Shown here one piece after another: positions 1 to 10,780 of a stretch of DNA of 64,000 bases (position 1 is the stretch's first letter; each line of letters opens with the position of its first letter). The notes under the pieces are model-generated. The model was not told the DNA's origin, ran no database searches, and saw only the letters and a list, made by a program, of their open reading frames with translations. Source of the stretch: Cervus elaphus. Lineage: Eukaryota > Chordata > Mammalia > Artiodactyla > Cervidae. The stretch spans positions 39,423,797 through 39,487,796 of the forward strand of contig NC_057816.1 in NCBI RefSeq assembly GCF_910594005.1, read 5' to 3'. Made by a program: the position numbers and the translations under genes.

Positions 1-1439
1 CATTTTAAGATGAAACCTCAAGATGACTTGCATCCCTTAGTCTTATGTCTTATTTCTTTCCTCTGGACCATAAGACTAAATTTATAACCTTTATTTCATG
101 TCCTTTATTTCAGGATAACTCACTCACATCTTTCCAAAGTTGTATTTCATCCCACGCATCCTCCCAAAACTTTTCACACAATTTTCATTATTTTTGATTT
201 AATGGAATTTCAAGACCTTCTCACAACCCAAGTCATACTCCTTGGTTAGGACTACATCTTAGTGTATGTTGAGGCATACTGAGAACTGTAAAATACCAGT
301 ATCTCCAATGTTCTCTAGCTACCTGGATGGAGTCAACATTCACTAAACACACCATTCTCTTTCATGACTTAGGCTTTTGTATATACTTTTTATCTCTATT
401 AAAAAAAAAGTCTTTCCCCTTTCCCTTATAGATCAAACTTCTAATCACCTTTCAAAACAACTGTATCTGTGTTTTAACCAGACTCTTGTTAATTCCTCTC
501 TAGTAAATGTGCCACATGGCATTGTATTTATTAACTATCTCACATACAAGTTTCGGCCTTGTTAACAGAAAAGACTGTGTCTTATTCATTTTTGTATGAA
601 TAAATACACTTATGAATCAAGAATGGATACTACCACAAACGTGGTTGTAAGATGATAATGGTCTGAGGATCTAATATATAACAAGATGACAATAGTTGAT
701 AACACTATATTGTATAATTAAATTTTGCCAAGAGATTAGAACCTAAATGTTCTCACTGGAAAAAAAGAATGACAAATACGTAAGGTGTTCATTAGCTCTT
801 TCACAAAACATATGTACACATGACGTACACTTTAAATGTCTTACAACCTTATTATCAGTTATACTTCAAAAAAGAGTAAAGAATGCCTATTAACGTCTGC
901 ATCCACAGTCTGTCCATGTTATTTAGGCAGCCAATGTCAAACCTACATAAGGAAACCCTAAAACTGAGATATCTAGGATTTGTAAAACCAGTAATTACAA
1001 TTTATAAAATTATCATAGTTGACATTCTTTGAGTTGAGGTGTTGTAAATATTCAATTAAATACAGGTCATTATTTTGAGATATGATTTACTCAAGTTGAC
1101 ACAGGAAAGAATCCCAAACTCCTAGGTTCCCAGATCCTAATGCTGTAGTTTTAGTCTGGTAAACAAGAATTCAGACTATAAAAACACCCATCCACTTATT
1201 TAAAATGTTTTTACCCATTTAGGAGCTTGAAAAATCAAGTATTTTAGAGTCAAAAAGAAAAAAATCACTCAAGATACATCAACCCTCTAGAATTTCTTTG
1301 CCTATGAAGCCTGATACCCACCTCATTTTGTTTTCATAGAACAAGCAGCCTTTGCCATTAAATTGATGAATGTAACTTGGAAAGAAAAACACTGGGAAAA
1401 TATTGAGATATGATTAATCTTCAAAAATGCCCTAAAATC
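1..1439. other. Unassigned AT-rich DNA
   Basis: No gene or repeat that I recognise. The longest open frame is 62 codons (377-565), has no recognisable domain and is of a length expected by chance in AT-rich DNA. Very old repeats may be present below the level I can read by eye. Confidence 0.6.
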
Positions 1440-1443
1440 CTTT

Positions 1444-1478
1444 AAGATCTCATGCTCTACCAACTGAGCTAGTCAGGC
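1444..1478 (-). pseudogene. tRNA-Lys 5'-half retropseudogene
   Basis: Read on the minus strand, this begins with a tRNA-Lys-like acceptor/D-arm: GCCTGACTAGCTCAGTTGG (box A), then TAGAGCATGAG and TCTTAA, where the anticodon loop with a CTT anticodon would lie. The similarity stops there: no T-arm, no box B and no 3' acceptor strand follow. The 9-bp sequence CTTTAAGAT (top strand) occurs at 1440-1448 and again at 1491-1499, so a segment of about 42 bp is bracketed by direct repeats. That fits a tailless retroposed tRNA half. The first repeat overlaps the anticodon-loop bases, so the exact junction is ambiguous. It cannot be a functional tRNA gene. A degraded tRNA-Lys-derived SINE is the alternative, but no SINE body follows. 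Confidence 0.6.
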
Positions 1479-1661
1479 TACCCTCTAATACTTTAAGATG
1501 GACACTCTTTAAGAACTTTCAGGGTTTGCGTGTCATGACTAAAAAATCCTTTTGAACACACAGCCGTATCATCATTCCCGGCTTCCCTGGCATTTCGACA
1601 TGGCCATATGACGTAGTTCTGGCTTGTGAAATGGGGGTGGGAATTATGCTCATCGTGTCCG

Positions 1662-1882
1662 TGCATGCTATATTGCTTCAGTCATGTCTGACTCTTTGAG
1701 ACCCTATGGATTGCAGCCCTCCAGGCTCCCGTGTCCACGAGATTCTCCAGGCCAAAATTCCTGGAGTGGGCTGCCATGCCCTCCTCTGGGGGGATCTTCC
1801 TGATCCAGGGATGAAACCTGCATCTCTTAAGTCTTGTATTGGCAGGCAGGTTCTTTACCATTAGCGCCACCTGGGAAGCCCC
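1662..1882 (-). mobile_element. Bov-tA SINE
   Basis: Ruminant tRNA-Glu/BovA composite SINE in reverse orientation. The BovA body comes first (GACTCTTTGAGACCC, ACTCCAGG-like block on the other strand) and the tRNA-derived head ends near 1882 as the complement of GGGCTTCCCAGGTGG. It is non-autonomous with no coding capacity. Divergence from its sister copies is moderate. No clean target-site duplication is visible. Confidence 0.9.
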
Positions 1883-3523
1883 ACGTCGTCTAGACCTGGC
1901 CAATAGTAACTTTTTGCAAGTGACCCCCTTCTTTATTACCCTTTTTGCTGGTTAGAATGGAAATTATCCAGCAGATGACCGTAAGAGTCTCCTCCAACCT
2001 CCTGCTGAAGATGGCAAATGGTGGAATGACACGATGAAAGAAGCCTAAATTCTTCAGTTAATTCTGGAGTGAAAACAACCTAACTATGTACATCTCCATT
2101 AGCCTTTGACACAAAAAAGAAACAAATGCTTATAATGTATAACCCCTGAGATTCCAGAGTTTATCTGTTACAGCAGCTAGTGTTAACTAATGCAAGGACA
2201 GAACAGCTTGTAGAATTTCCCAGCAAATGAAAGGATCTCCATAGTTTTTTATGAACATTTAAATAGAATTAGAGGTTGAAATAATATATTGCAGTCTATA
2301 TCAAAGAGTCAAGGTGTTTATAGTGTTTTTCATGCAAAAGCATCCCAATAAGAGTACTACCTGAAGTATAAAACAATCTTTAATCTTTAGTATTTAAATG
2401 TGAATGACTCTATTGACTCATCATTCCAAATTGCAGCACCCTTGAAACTAAAAGAATTTACTTCTTGGTTGGTATTTGTTGATACAGGCCTACTGATGTG
2501 TCTTTTTTTTTAATATTCAGCAGCTGAAAAATCTTGAGCAATAACTACAATCCTACTGAGATAATACCTTTCTCCAAATACATGACCTCAATTGCAAAAC
2601 TCACTGGGTCTATCCAAAGTAATTTAAAAATCAATCTGATCTATAACAAGAAGTCAACAAAATTCCTGAAAAACTTAAATAGCACAATCAACTCCCTCTG
2701 GGTTAAACATTTCAATAGCAAAAGTTGTGTACGAGGAGGAGCTGCAAAGAAAACTTATGAAATGGTCCAAAGCGGGGAAAGAAACTTAAATAAGAACAGA
2801 GTTGCTTCCATATTTTAGTGGCTTGATATTATTATCATTCCTTCATTCAAGAAACATTTATTGAGAACATGCAATGTGCCAGGCTCTGTTACAGCAATAT
2901 GATGGATATAAAATCAGCTCCTAATTTCCAGGATGTATAAAAGATAAAAACATAAGCAAAGAATTATTTTTATTCAGTTCTGAAGTCCAAAATATTTTTT
3001 AATATTTTTTTAAAAAGTCTAAAATATTTGTGCATGATATCATAGAAAAATGAAGCCAAGTCCAATCTCACTGCTAACAAAGCAACTTTTGAAAATGTCA
3101 ATATATTGTGGATAGGATTAGATGATATATGAAGGAGAGAATAATATGCCACCTAGGAAAAGATTCAACAATACAAGAAGAGAATAAATATTTATAAGGT
3201 AAATGATATATATCTTAATTTTGCCAAATTTCAGATGATAGTATGTCTTACGTCAGCTCCTCCAGAAAGCAGAACTTAAGAGCTATTAAAGGACTGATAC
3301 TTTCTTTAGAAGATAGAAGCCCTTTATTTAGGGGGAGCAGTGAGGGGAAATGGGAAGGTGAGCAAAGAAATATGCAAAGCAGTGCAGTGTAGTGCATAAT
3401 TACACCAGCTTCATGAAGAGCCCTAAGGTCTTCACCTTAGAGCCCTAGGTCTCTCACCACAGGGTATTTATTACTTTGGAAGATTTGCAGAAAGAAATCA
3501 TACCACAGTGTAGTTCACTGAGT
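1883..3523. other. Unassigned DNA with one ancient-repeat scrap
   Basis: No supported gene. A 94-codon frame (2534-2818) follows a pyrimidine tract ending in AG near 2520, but a TGA lies in the same frame directly after that AG, so it does not behave as an exon. At 2841-2925 there is a short match to the unnamed ancient repeat seen elsewhere here (CATTCAAGAAACATTTATTG, then GTGCCAGGCTCTG). Confidence 0.5.
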
Positions 3524-3895
3524 TGTGGTTGTTCAGTTGCTAAGTCATTCTGACTCTGCAATCCCATGGACTGCAGCACGCCAGGCTTTCCCGTCATTCA
3601 CTATGTCTCTGAGTTTGCTCAAACTCAAGTCCATTGAGTCAATGATGCCATCTCATCCTCTGATGCCCTCTTCTTCTCCTGCCCTCTGTCTTTCCCAGCA
3701 TCAGGGTTTTTTCCAGTGAGCCAGCTCTTTGCATTGGATGACCAAAGTATTAGAACTTCAGCTTCAGCATCAGTCCTTCCAATACCAATAAACACTCAGA
3801 GTTGGCTTCCTTTAGGATTGACTTGTTTCATCTCCTTCCTGTTAAGGGGACTCTCAAGAGGCTTCTCCAGCACCACAGTTTGAAAACATGTTAGT
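3524..3895 (-). mobile_element. BovB LINE 3' end
   Basis: RTE-clade LINE tail in reverse: GTTCAGTTGCTAAGTC, then ATGGACTGCAGCACGCCAGG, and further in CAGCATCAGGGT and GGACTCTCAAGAGG. Only about 0.37 kb is left, the distal C-terminal coding part plus the 3' end. Several small indels separate it from the better copies at 43.7 and 60.8 kb. It is 5'-truncated and inactive. Confidence 0.9.
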
Positions 3896-4424
3896 GTCTG
3901 CCTGGTACCTCACCTCGGTCTCCCATCTCACTTTCACACAGAGCTAATTCCTCCACAGTTCTGTGTCATGTCCTACAGTTCCCAGTGGCTGCTTCAGAAG
4001 CCATGCCCAGACTCTCTCTGTGTCATTTCATCTAAGCCTGGGAAGTCAAAAGTAGCTCAGGACACATAGGATTGGCAAGAAAGACTTACAGGAATATAAG
4101 CCTGGAGGTCCAACCTTTTAGGGTTGTTGTGAGGATGTGAAGTTATGTATAGAGTGTCTGTCATAATAAGCATGCAAAAAATGCTAAGAGCTCCAACCTG
4201 AGAAAGACATTTAGGGGAGTAGGAGTAATATCACTGGCAAAAGAACAGGTTTCTGGGAGGATCATCACTGAGCTTCCAACTTCTTCAAGTACCTGCCTCT
4301 ATATACCAGAGTCCCACAGTAACACTCTGATTCAGTCAATGTTGCTAGCTTCTCCTGTCAGCATGTGCCAAGTCTTTCCCCATTCAACTCTGTATTACCA
4401 TCCCATTCTTTTTTTTCTGATCAC
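3896..4424. other. Unassigned DNA with possible MIR scrap
   Basis: No gene seen. Around 4105-4195 the order TTAGGGTTGTTGTGAGGAT ... GTCATAATAAGCATGC resembles the 3' half of a plus-strand MIR. The match is short and weak. The rest is unassigned. Confidence 0.4.
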
Positions 4425-4690
4425 ATACACTTTATTAAAATTAAAACTTCTCTCTTGAAACTGTTAAGAGAGTGAGAAGACAAGCCACACATTGGAGGAA
4501 GATATCTGGAAAACTCGTATCCGATAAAAAAAAAAAAATGAAACCAAAATATACCCCAAAAAGTCTTAAAACTCAACCACAGAAAAATAGACAACTCAAA
4601 TAAAAAGTTGGGGAAATATTTGAACATCTTCCCCAAAATATATACAGACAGTAAATAAGCATATGAAAAGTTGTCCAATATTGTATGCCA
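4425..4690 (+). mobile_element. Old L1 ORF2 C-terminal fragment
   Basis: Plus-strand remnant of L1 ORF2 between the RT domain and the cysteine-rich C-terminus. Order of landmarks: GAGAGTGAGAAGACAAGCC, ATCTGGAAAACTCGTATCC, then AAAAAGTTGGGGAAATATTT and GCATATGAAAAG. The same order is present in the full-length copy near 54.2-54.4 kb. It is heavily mutated. The minus-strand open frames here are shadows. Confidence 0.75.
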
Positions 4691-5504
4691 TTATTACCAC
4701 CCTGTTCTGTCTTAACCGATTCTTTAATCAGTTTGGTAAACAACCATTCCAGCTGCAATGACTCCCAAGGTACAATCACTTGTAAGATAGTCTCATAAAA
4801 AGCTCAGCTCTGCTGAACATTTGGAATGGGGTTGGCAGGAGGGCTCAGCAGTGGCCTGACCCCAGAGTCTTAACAACTTGGGGTAAGATTACTCTGCAAC
4901 AAGCCACTTCCTATTCCTGGATTGCTCTACACTGATACAGGCACAGTGCCAAGCATCAGGCCACAGCAAAGGAGATGTGAGCATCTCAACTCAAGACGGG
5001 GATGGAATACCTCTTAAGGCAACCCTTGTGGCTCTTCAAAGCAAAATTATCCGCCCGAGCTGCTTACTCCATACTGTCTTATTAGGATGTCAATCCTCTA
5101 GGACTCGGGGCCCAGAGGGATGAGGCCACTTTGTTTCCTATTTACTCCAAAGACCATGCAAGACATTTGGAAACTGCCTCTCCACCTTCCACAATCAGAA
5201 AAACACGGGGACTGATAAAATGTTCACCAGTCACAGTGCGGAAGGCTCCCTTGCTTCTCTCCAGCTCACACCCCACCTGACTTCTCTGTCAGTTCCCAGC
5301 TATGTCCTGTCTCACTCAGGAGATGATTTTGACCCCAATTCAAACTAGGAAAAACTTTAAAGGATCAAATTACTGCTCAGCACTTATTACTTGGGCATGA
5401 GCTTTAAACAAGGTTAACAGAAAAGAGTACATTTTTTTTTACCTGTGAATCTAGTCAGATATATCTACAACATAAACTATTATTATGCAACAGATAACTT
5501 TTTC
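4691..5504. other. Unassigned DNA
   Basis: No gene that I recognise. A minus-strand frame around 4693-4779 looks coding-like over about 25 residues, but it cannot be extended and runs into the L1 fragment on its left. The 5040-5330 part is less AT-rich than its surroundings and carries no identifiable motif. Confidence 0.4.
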
Positions 5505-5534
5505 TAATTAGAAACAGAAAACTGTTTCTAATTA
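5505..5534. other. Perfect 13-bp inverted repeat with 4-nt loop
   Basis: The arms are TAATTAGAAACAG (5505-5517) and CTGTTTCTAATTA (5522-5534), separated by AAAA. A third copy of the right-arm core, ACTGTTTCTAA, follows at about 5535-5545. It could form a short hairpin. No neighbouring gene gives it a role, and it may simply be local duplication. Confidence 0.7.
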
Positions 5535-5545
5535 ACTGTTTCTAA

Positions 5546-7765
5546 AGTGGTATACTCAATTTCACTAGTTAATTTAATATTACTTCTATTTATAAATAGT
5601 CCTTCATTAACTAGAAGGATTGAGTTCTATAATCTAAGTATTAATTTGAGCATCCTGACGTTTAGTTATTTGGGCCTTTGGTTGGCCAGAGTTCTAAGAA
5701 ATATATTTCAGAATATCTGGTACTGTTTTCTACCAGGTAGGAGCAATGTTGGCATTGAGACACTATCTTGAAACTTCAAAGTGGCAAAATAATGGGGCAG
5801 GAGGAGTGTACAGATAGCAAGAAAGAGGAGGAACAAGTGTATATTACAGATGACGCAACAGAATATGAACCAAAAAAACCTTTCTTTTTCCTGTGCCTAT
5901 TTCCTGCTCTCAGCCAATGCCTGAGAAGTGCAAACGTTAAAGGGGATACAACTAGGGACTTAAGCAGCCAGAATGAACTTAGTTCTATCTACACAGAAGG
6001 CCTTCCCACTACATTCATGGGAAACTCTGCTTTACCAGGGGAAAAAAAGAAACAAGACAAAATACAACTGGGTTTTCATTTCTTCAGTACCACTTTAATG
6101 CATTGAGTTGAACTATTCAAGACACAGGGGATAAAATGATAAACAAAATAATGGTTCTTACCTTCCTACAATTTATGATCTTGTGGGAGAAACAAAAATA
6201 ATCAAATGCATACATAAATAAATGAAAACTACAGTAAGTGCAATGTAGAAAAGGTAAAATACACCACAACTGGGGAACATGACCATTTGTGGGTTATCAG
6301 GAAAGGCTTCCCTGCTCCCGGGTGAGAGCTAAAGAATGAATAACAATTTTCAAGGTGAAAGATGGCAGATGGGCAGAATGAAGACAGAAGAATCACATTC
6401 CAGGCAGGGAAAAGGGAAGCAACATGTTTCTGTTGAAGATCTGATGAGTGCCAGTGGCCTAAGAGTGAGAGAAGAGCATGTGATAAAGCAGAAGGAGGAG
6501 CCACACATTTTGACCTTGATTGGAAAAGAATGCAAAACCATTTAAGTGTTTAGTATTAATCCTTTACTCTAGCTAAAAATCACTGAGCAACCAGCACTCC
6601 ACCTTCTCCATCTGTGAATACAAAGAACTGAAAAGAATCAACATCCATAGAACCTCTAAAATAAATCACAGGAGCCCCAAGTTGGGAGGTAGAAGGGACC
6701 ACAGCTCTTAAAGAAGCCTGATGATATGGTTCTATGCCTGCAAAATATTTGTTTCTCCAGTATATAGTAGACCCTAAGCTAGAAGAAAATGAAAGGAGAA
6801 TTCAAGGATCTTCTCTCAAGAATTGTAAGTTCCTATCAAAAGAAAATACTGTGACTGCTAAAATAGTGGTAGGTATTAGATGCAATCAGAATATGGTCTC
6901 TTTCCCTTCCTCTTTTTCCTTCCTAAGGGAGAAGAACTGCACATTTAGGCAGCTGTCATGCACTTTCCAATATTTCTAGGGACTCAATAAAGAATGAATA
7001 AACAGTAATGGAAGCATAATTTAATTTGAGTGGATTATCAATAACCTGCAGTTTTATAAAATGTATAGTTTTAAGGTCAGCTGTATATGAAATAAACCAG
7101 CTTATTGGCATCCCTAAATGATCACTGAATCAGAGAACTAATTCTTCCCATGGTCGATGAAGTCCTGGTAGACAGAAAGGCTAATGCAGCTTTTCAGGAC
7201 AGCCAAATCAATCCCCCAAAATTATGGTTTGAGAACTGGAGGCTCTGGCTCAATATTAGTCAAGTGCTTAAAAAACATAATCAAGTACCAGAAGCCCAGC
7301 AGACTTGTGATATAAATAGTCGACAATGCTAATGAGTAGGAAGAGGATGGAAGTCCATTTTTTAATACACTGGGAAAGCAGCACAGAAAAGAAATCAGGC
7401 AGCTTTACCTTGGCAAAGTTCTCATCTTTCAATATCTTTGAACTGATAAAATATTTCCTGAAATATACTTGGTTGACATACAAGGAGAGAGAAAAACAAG
7501 ATAAATATCAAATCAACTGGACTAGAAAAGAATAGAGACGGAAAAATTGGGGCAGAAAGCAAACAGAAGAAAAATTTCTAAGAAAAATAACTTCATGATT
7601 CCAAAAGTAAAGGTAGACCATAAGAAAACATGAAAGCTGAACATGGTTGGGGTATCTTTACCTTCTACCTCCTTCCCTCCCCACTCCTGGTGCACCACCC
7701 CTTCTGGCCTCCCTCTAAACACTTCTGCCAACTAGGGCACACTGTTGAGATGAAGAATCCATGAC
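5546..7765. other. Unassigned DNA including an ancient repeat copy
   Basis: No supported gene. The 112-codon plus-strand frame at 5768-6106 has no recognisable domain or family signature. About 6105-6500 matches the order of blocks of an unnamed old repeat: ACACAGGGGATAAAATGATA, then AACAAAATAATGG, AGGAAAGGCTTCC, CATTCCAGGCAGGG and CAGTGGCC. See the copies at 9.6, 55.4 and 57.9 kb. Confidence 0.45.
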
Positions 7766-7911
7766 AGGGGACTGCCCTGGTGGGCCAGTGGCCGGTACTC
7801 CACACTCCCAATGCAAGGGGCCCAGGTTCAATCCCTGGTCTGGGAACTAGAGCCCACATGCCACAGCTAAGACCCAAGGCAGTCAAACAAATACAAATAA
7901 ACATTTTTTTA
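7766..7911 (+). mobile_element. CHR-type tRNA-derived SINE
   Basis: Cetartiodactyl SINE, plus strand: GGGACTGCCCTGGTGGGCC, box-B-like GGTTCAATCCCTGGTCTGGG, then GAACTAGAGCCCACATGCC and an A-rich tail ending near 7911. It differs from Bov-tA in having the CHR tRNA body and no BovA segment. It is non-autonomous. The 79-codon minus frame across it is a shadow. Confidence 0.85.
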
Positions 7912-8478
7912 AATCCATGTCAATTATAAAAATATTAAAGTTTATCACATCATGCAAATGATTACATGATAATTTACCACTGTTTATTTTACCCACAAAT
8001 AAAGCCATCATTAACAAAAGCAACACAAGTTAATCTCCACTATTCTGTTGATGACAGCAAGTTATTTCAAACAAGAAACAAACGACTAATTACATTTTGA
8101 TATTTTAAATAAAAAATGCTATTTTTCTAATGACTCTAACTTAATGATCTGTTTCTTTTTATACACCCCTACTTCAGGATAACACACAGCTAGGCAATTC
8201 CTTTAAGCCCAAAATAAAACCATGTAATATGTTATTTCTTAGTCCCAAACCACAAAGGCTTATAACTTTAAAAAGTAATGGAAAAAATTCAAGAGTGTTT
8301 TAAAATCTCTCCTTTTCCCAAAACTAAGCTGGAAAACAGCAATGTCCCTTCCAAATCCATCCGAAACTATTAACACTGAAGGTTACCAATAGTGAACTTG
8401 GAGCATATTCGTATCAGCCATTAACTCTATGAAATGTTATAAGTACTTCCTTCATTGTGATTTTCTTCACTGCTTTCA
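7912..8478. other. Unassigned AT-rich DNA
   Basis: No gene, repeat or regulatory site identified in this stretch. Confidence 0.5.
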
Positions 8479-8609
8479 ATGTGCTGTGCTTGGTCGCTCA
8501 GTCGTGTCCGACTCTTTGCGACCCCATGGACTGCAGCCCACCAGTCTCCTCTGTCCATGGGGATTTTCCAGGCAAGAATACTGGAGTGGGTTGCCATGCC
8601 CTCCTCGGC
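8479..8609 (-). mobile_element. BovA-type SINE lacking tRNA head
   Basis: Reverse-strand BovA body: GCTGTGCTTGGTCGCTCAG, GACTCTTTGCGACCCCATGG, and GAATACTGGAGTGGGTTGCC. It ends abruptly at GCCCTCCTC with no tRNA-derived segment. It is either a 5'-truncated Bov-tA or a BovA monomer. Divergence is low. Confidence 0.85.
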
Positions 8610-9611
8610 TTTAAATAGTACAAATATTTATTCAATAATTCTGGGACCTTGTCATATCAATGTTTATTAGGGCAACATGATACAATCTATTTAAACACTG
8701 ACCACTGTATTTTAAAGAAAAGCCTCTTAAGGTGAAGTTTCAGCGATTTGTGTGAATTATGAAGTTTGTGTTGTAAGGAGCTATCATCTGTAAGTAAAGC
8801 TCTGTAGAGAAGATAAATGAAACACAATAGTTTAGACATTTTTAAGGAAGCAGCAACCAAAGAGTTCTGATAAGAGAGTTCACAGAGGCACCATTCATGG
8901 AGAAAGTCTGGTTTGCATTCAATAGCACAAATAGCATACTCAGGACACTTTAACTCTGGACTGTCTAGCTCTGAAGTAGTACAGCTTTAAAACACTATGT
9001 GTCTTTGAGGATCTCAACCGCAGCTTGAAATCCAGAGAGTCTACAACCATTAATTTTGTTCATGTGTAATTAGTGGTGACTTTAAATCGTTCCTAAGTCA
9101 AAATTTACAGCTTTACAATATTAGTTGTGGGGAGGGGGGGACAAAAACATCATTTGGGGGTAGGGGGTAGTCAGTCATAGTTCATTCCATGGGGAAAGCC
9201 CAGGGCACTGATGTACGTAGACGTTCTTAGACCATGTTCTGAGAGCTTCTCATATATTTTACAGCTGCCTGAACAAAGAAGCCATGTACTACCAGCCCAT
9301 GCCACCTTACAGAATGACTCTTGAGCCCACAGACACCTTATCATAAACTGTGACCAAAATATCTGGGAAAGAGTCAAAAGAATGAAGACATATAGGATCA
9401 TTAGCACTGCTTAGGAAAAGAAAAGTCCTTAGATTGTTTATAGTCCAGCTGCCAAGATTTATAGATAACAAATCTGAAGCTCAGATAAATTAAACACTTG
9501 TCAAAATTTTCAGAATTTATAAATATCAGAGGTAAGCTAAGAATTCAGATCCATCCTACTCTTGATTCAGCATTTGTACTTCCATTAGATGCAGTCTCTC
9601 AATAAAAAAAT
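8610..9611. other. Unassigned DNA with a MIR fragment
   Basis: No gene. At about 9453-9570 (minus orientation) the order TTATAGATAACAAATCTGAAG, CTCAGATAAATTAAACACTTG, then AAGAATTCAGATCC follows the reverse complement of the MIR 3' half (the 'gatgaggaaactgaggc' region). This is a moderate match. G-runs at 9126-9138 and 9157-9170 are low complexity. Confidence 0.5.
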
Positions 9612-10215
9612 ATATTTATTCATTCAATAGAAGCTGGTTGAGAAGCACAGAAATTATAGCAGTGAATGAAAAAAAGACAGATGCAGTCCCTACTCTAATG
9701 AAAAAGTGTGTTAGTCGCTCAGCCACGTCTGACTCTTTATGACCCCATGGACTGTAGCTCGCCAGGCTCCTCTGTCCTTAGGATTCTCCAGGCAAGAATA
9801 CTGGAGTGGGTTGCCATTCCCTTCTCCTGGGGATCTTCCTGACCCAGGGATCAAACCTAGGTCTCCCACATTACAGGTAGATTCATTACCATCTGAGCCA
9901 CCAGGGATACCTAGATACCTAAGTGCCTACATTCTAATGGAGCTTACATTCATATGTGAGAGCAAAAAAATACAAGAATCATATAAAATAAATTAATATA
10001 TATGATATGTATCCAGTGGTGATAAGTGCTCTGGAAAAAATAAAATAGGGTAAAGGGATTAGGAATTAAAAAAAATACTATTTTATATCAAGTGGTCAAT
10101 CATGAGGTGAAATGTGGGCAGACATCTGAAGAAAGAAATGGAGGTAAGTCATATAATTATCCAGAGGTAAAGTATTTCAGGAAAAGAAAAGAGAAAGAGA
10201 AAACACGCTAGGAAA
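9612..10215 (+). repeat. Unnamed ancient interspersed repeat, split by a SINE
   Basis: This runs through TTTATTCATTCAATAGAAGC, AATTATAGCAGTGAATG, CAGTCCCTACTCTAATG, [Bov-tA], GAGCTTACATTCATATG, GTGATAAGTGCTCTGGA, then AAAGGGATTAGG. The same ordered blocks occur near 6.1-6.5, 45.4, 55.4-56.1 and 57.85-58.27 kb. It is mammalian-wide in style and clearly older than the SINE inside it. I do not recall its library name. No coding capacity seen. Confidence 0.55.
9704..9911 (-). mobile_element. Bov-tA SINE
   Basis: Complete reverse-strand Bov-tA: GTTAGTCGCTCAGCCACGTC through the BovA body to the tRNA head at ACCATCTGAGCCACCAGGG. It sits inside an ancient repeat. The host sequence CCTACTCTAATG on the left and CCTACATTCTAATG on the right look like an imperfect target-site duplication. 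Confidence 0.93.
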
Positions 10216-10534
10216 AGAATCCTTTATTGCTTGTTCAAGAGTCATCAAAAAAGCCAGAGAGGCTACAGAGAGTTTTTAAGTCTAAAAAACTGGAATAACT
10301 GAGTAGCTATTTATTAAAATGGAGACGACAGTGGGAGAAGCAAGTCTGGAGCAGAGCATGAAGGATGCAGTATGAGACATGGTAAATTTCAGATGCACCA
10401 TACTGGACTTCCATCAATAGCTATAGAAAATCTTTCTCTTTCTCGCCTCTCGTCCCTTACTCTCTCTCTCTCACCTCCAGGGCTTTGACCTAATGTTAGC
10501 ATTTGCCCCTCTTCCCACCATAACCACCATTAAC
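10216..10534. other. Unassigned DNA
   Basis: No gene. A pyrimidine-rich stretch with a (CT)n core lies at 10434-10475. Part of the upstream region may continue the L2 element that follows. Confidence 0.4.
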
Positions 10535-10780
10535 ACTCTGCTAAAATACAGCCAGCTGAAATATTAGCTCCAAAGGATCCCTTTCCTGACTAGGTAAAGT
10601 AGGGTAACATCTTGTGTTTCCCTTCAAAGTATTTGTGGCACATATAATTATTTGTTCAACTTCTATCTCTCTGCCTGTTAGACTGTAAGCTCCATGAGGA
10701 TAGCTTTATATCCCTGTCATCATTACACCCTTAACTCTTACTACACAGTGGGCATTCAGGATATAGGCATTGAGTTGATT
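10535..10780 (+). mobile_element. L2 LINE 3' end
   Basis: Plus-strand L2 tail: CAGCTGAAATATTAGCTCC, GGATCCCTTTCCTGACTAGG, GTGGCACATATAATTATTTG, then GACTGTAAGCTCCATGAGGA and a degenerate 'cagtgggcattcaggatat' end. This order is the diagnostic L2 3' segment. Strongly diverged and non-coding. Confidence 0.65.

Noticed and set aside
377..565. 62-codon plus-strand ORF as a small gene
   Set aside because: No domain, no context, and frames this long are expected by chance in a 64-kb AT-rich window.
2505..2818. Possible exon after a pyrimidine tract and AG near 2520
   Set aside because: The open frame has a TGA right after the AG, no donor site or protein similarity is evident, and nothing nearby forms a gene.
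4400..4780. Processed pseudogene on the minus strand (AATAAA-like motif followed by A-run near 4420-4400)
   Set aside because: 4425-4690 reads in order as L1 ORF2 on the plus strand, which explains the minus-strand frames. The A-run is too short to support a poly-A tail.
5768..6106. 112-codon plus-strand ORF as a gene
   Set aside because: Low-complexity Lys/Glu composition, no recognisable family and no splice or promoter context. The right end touches an old repeat.
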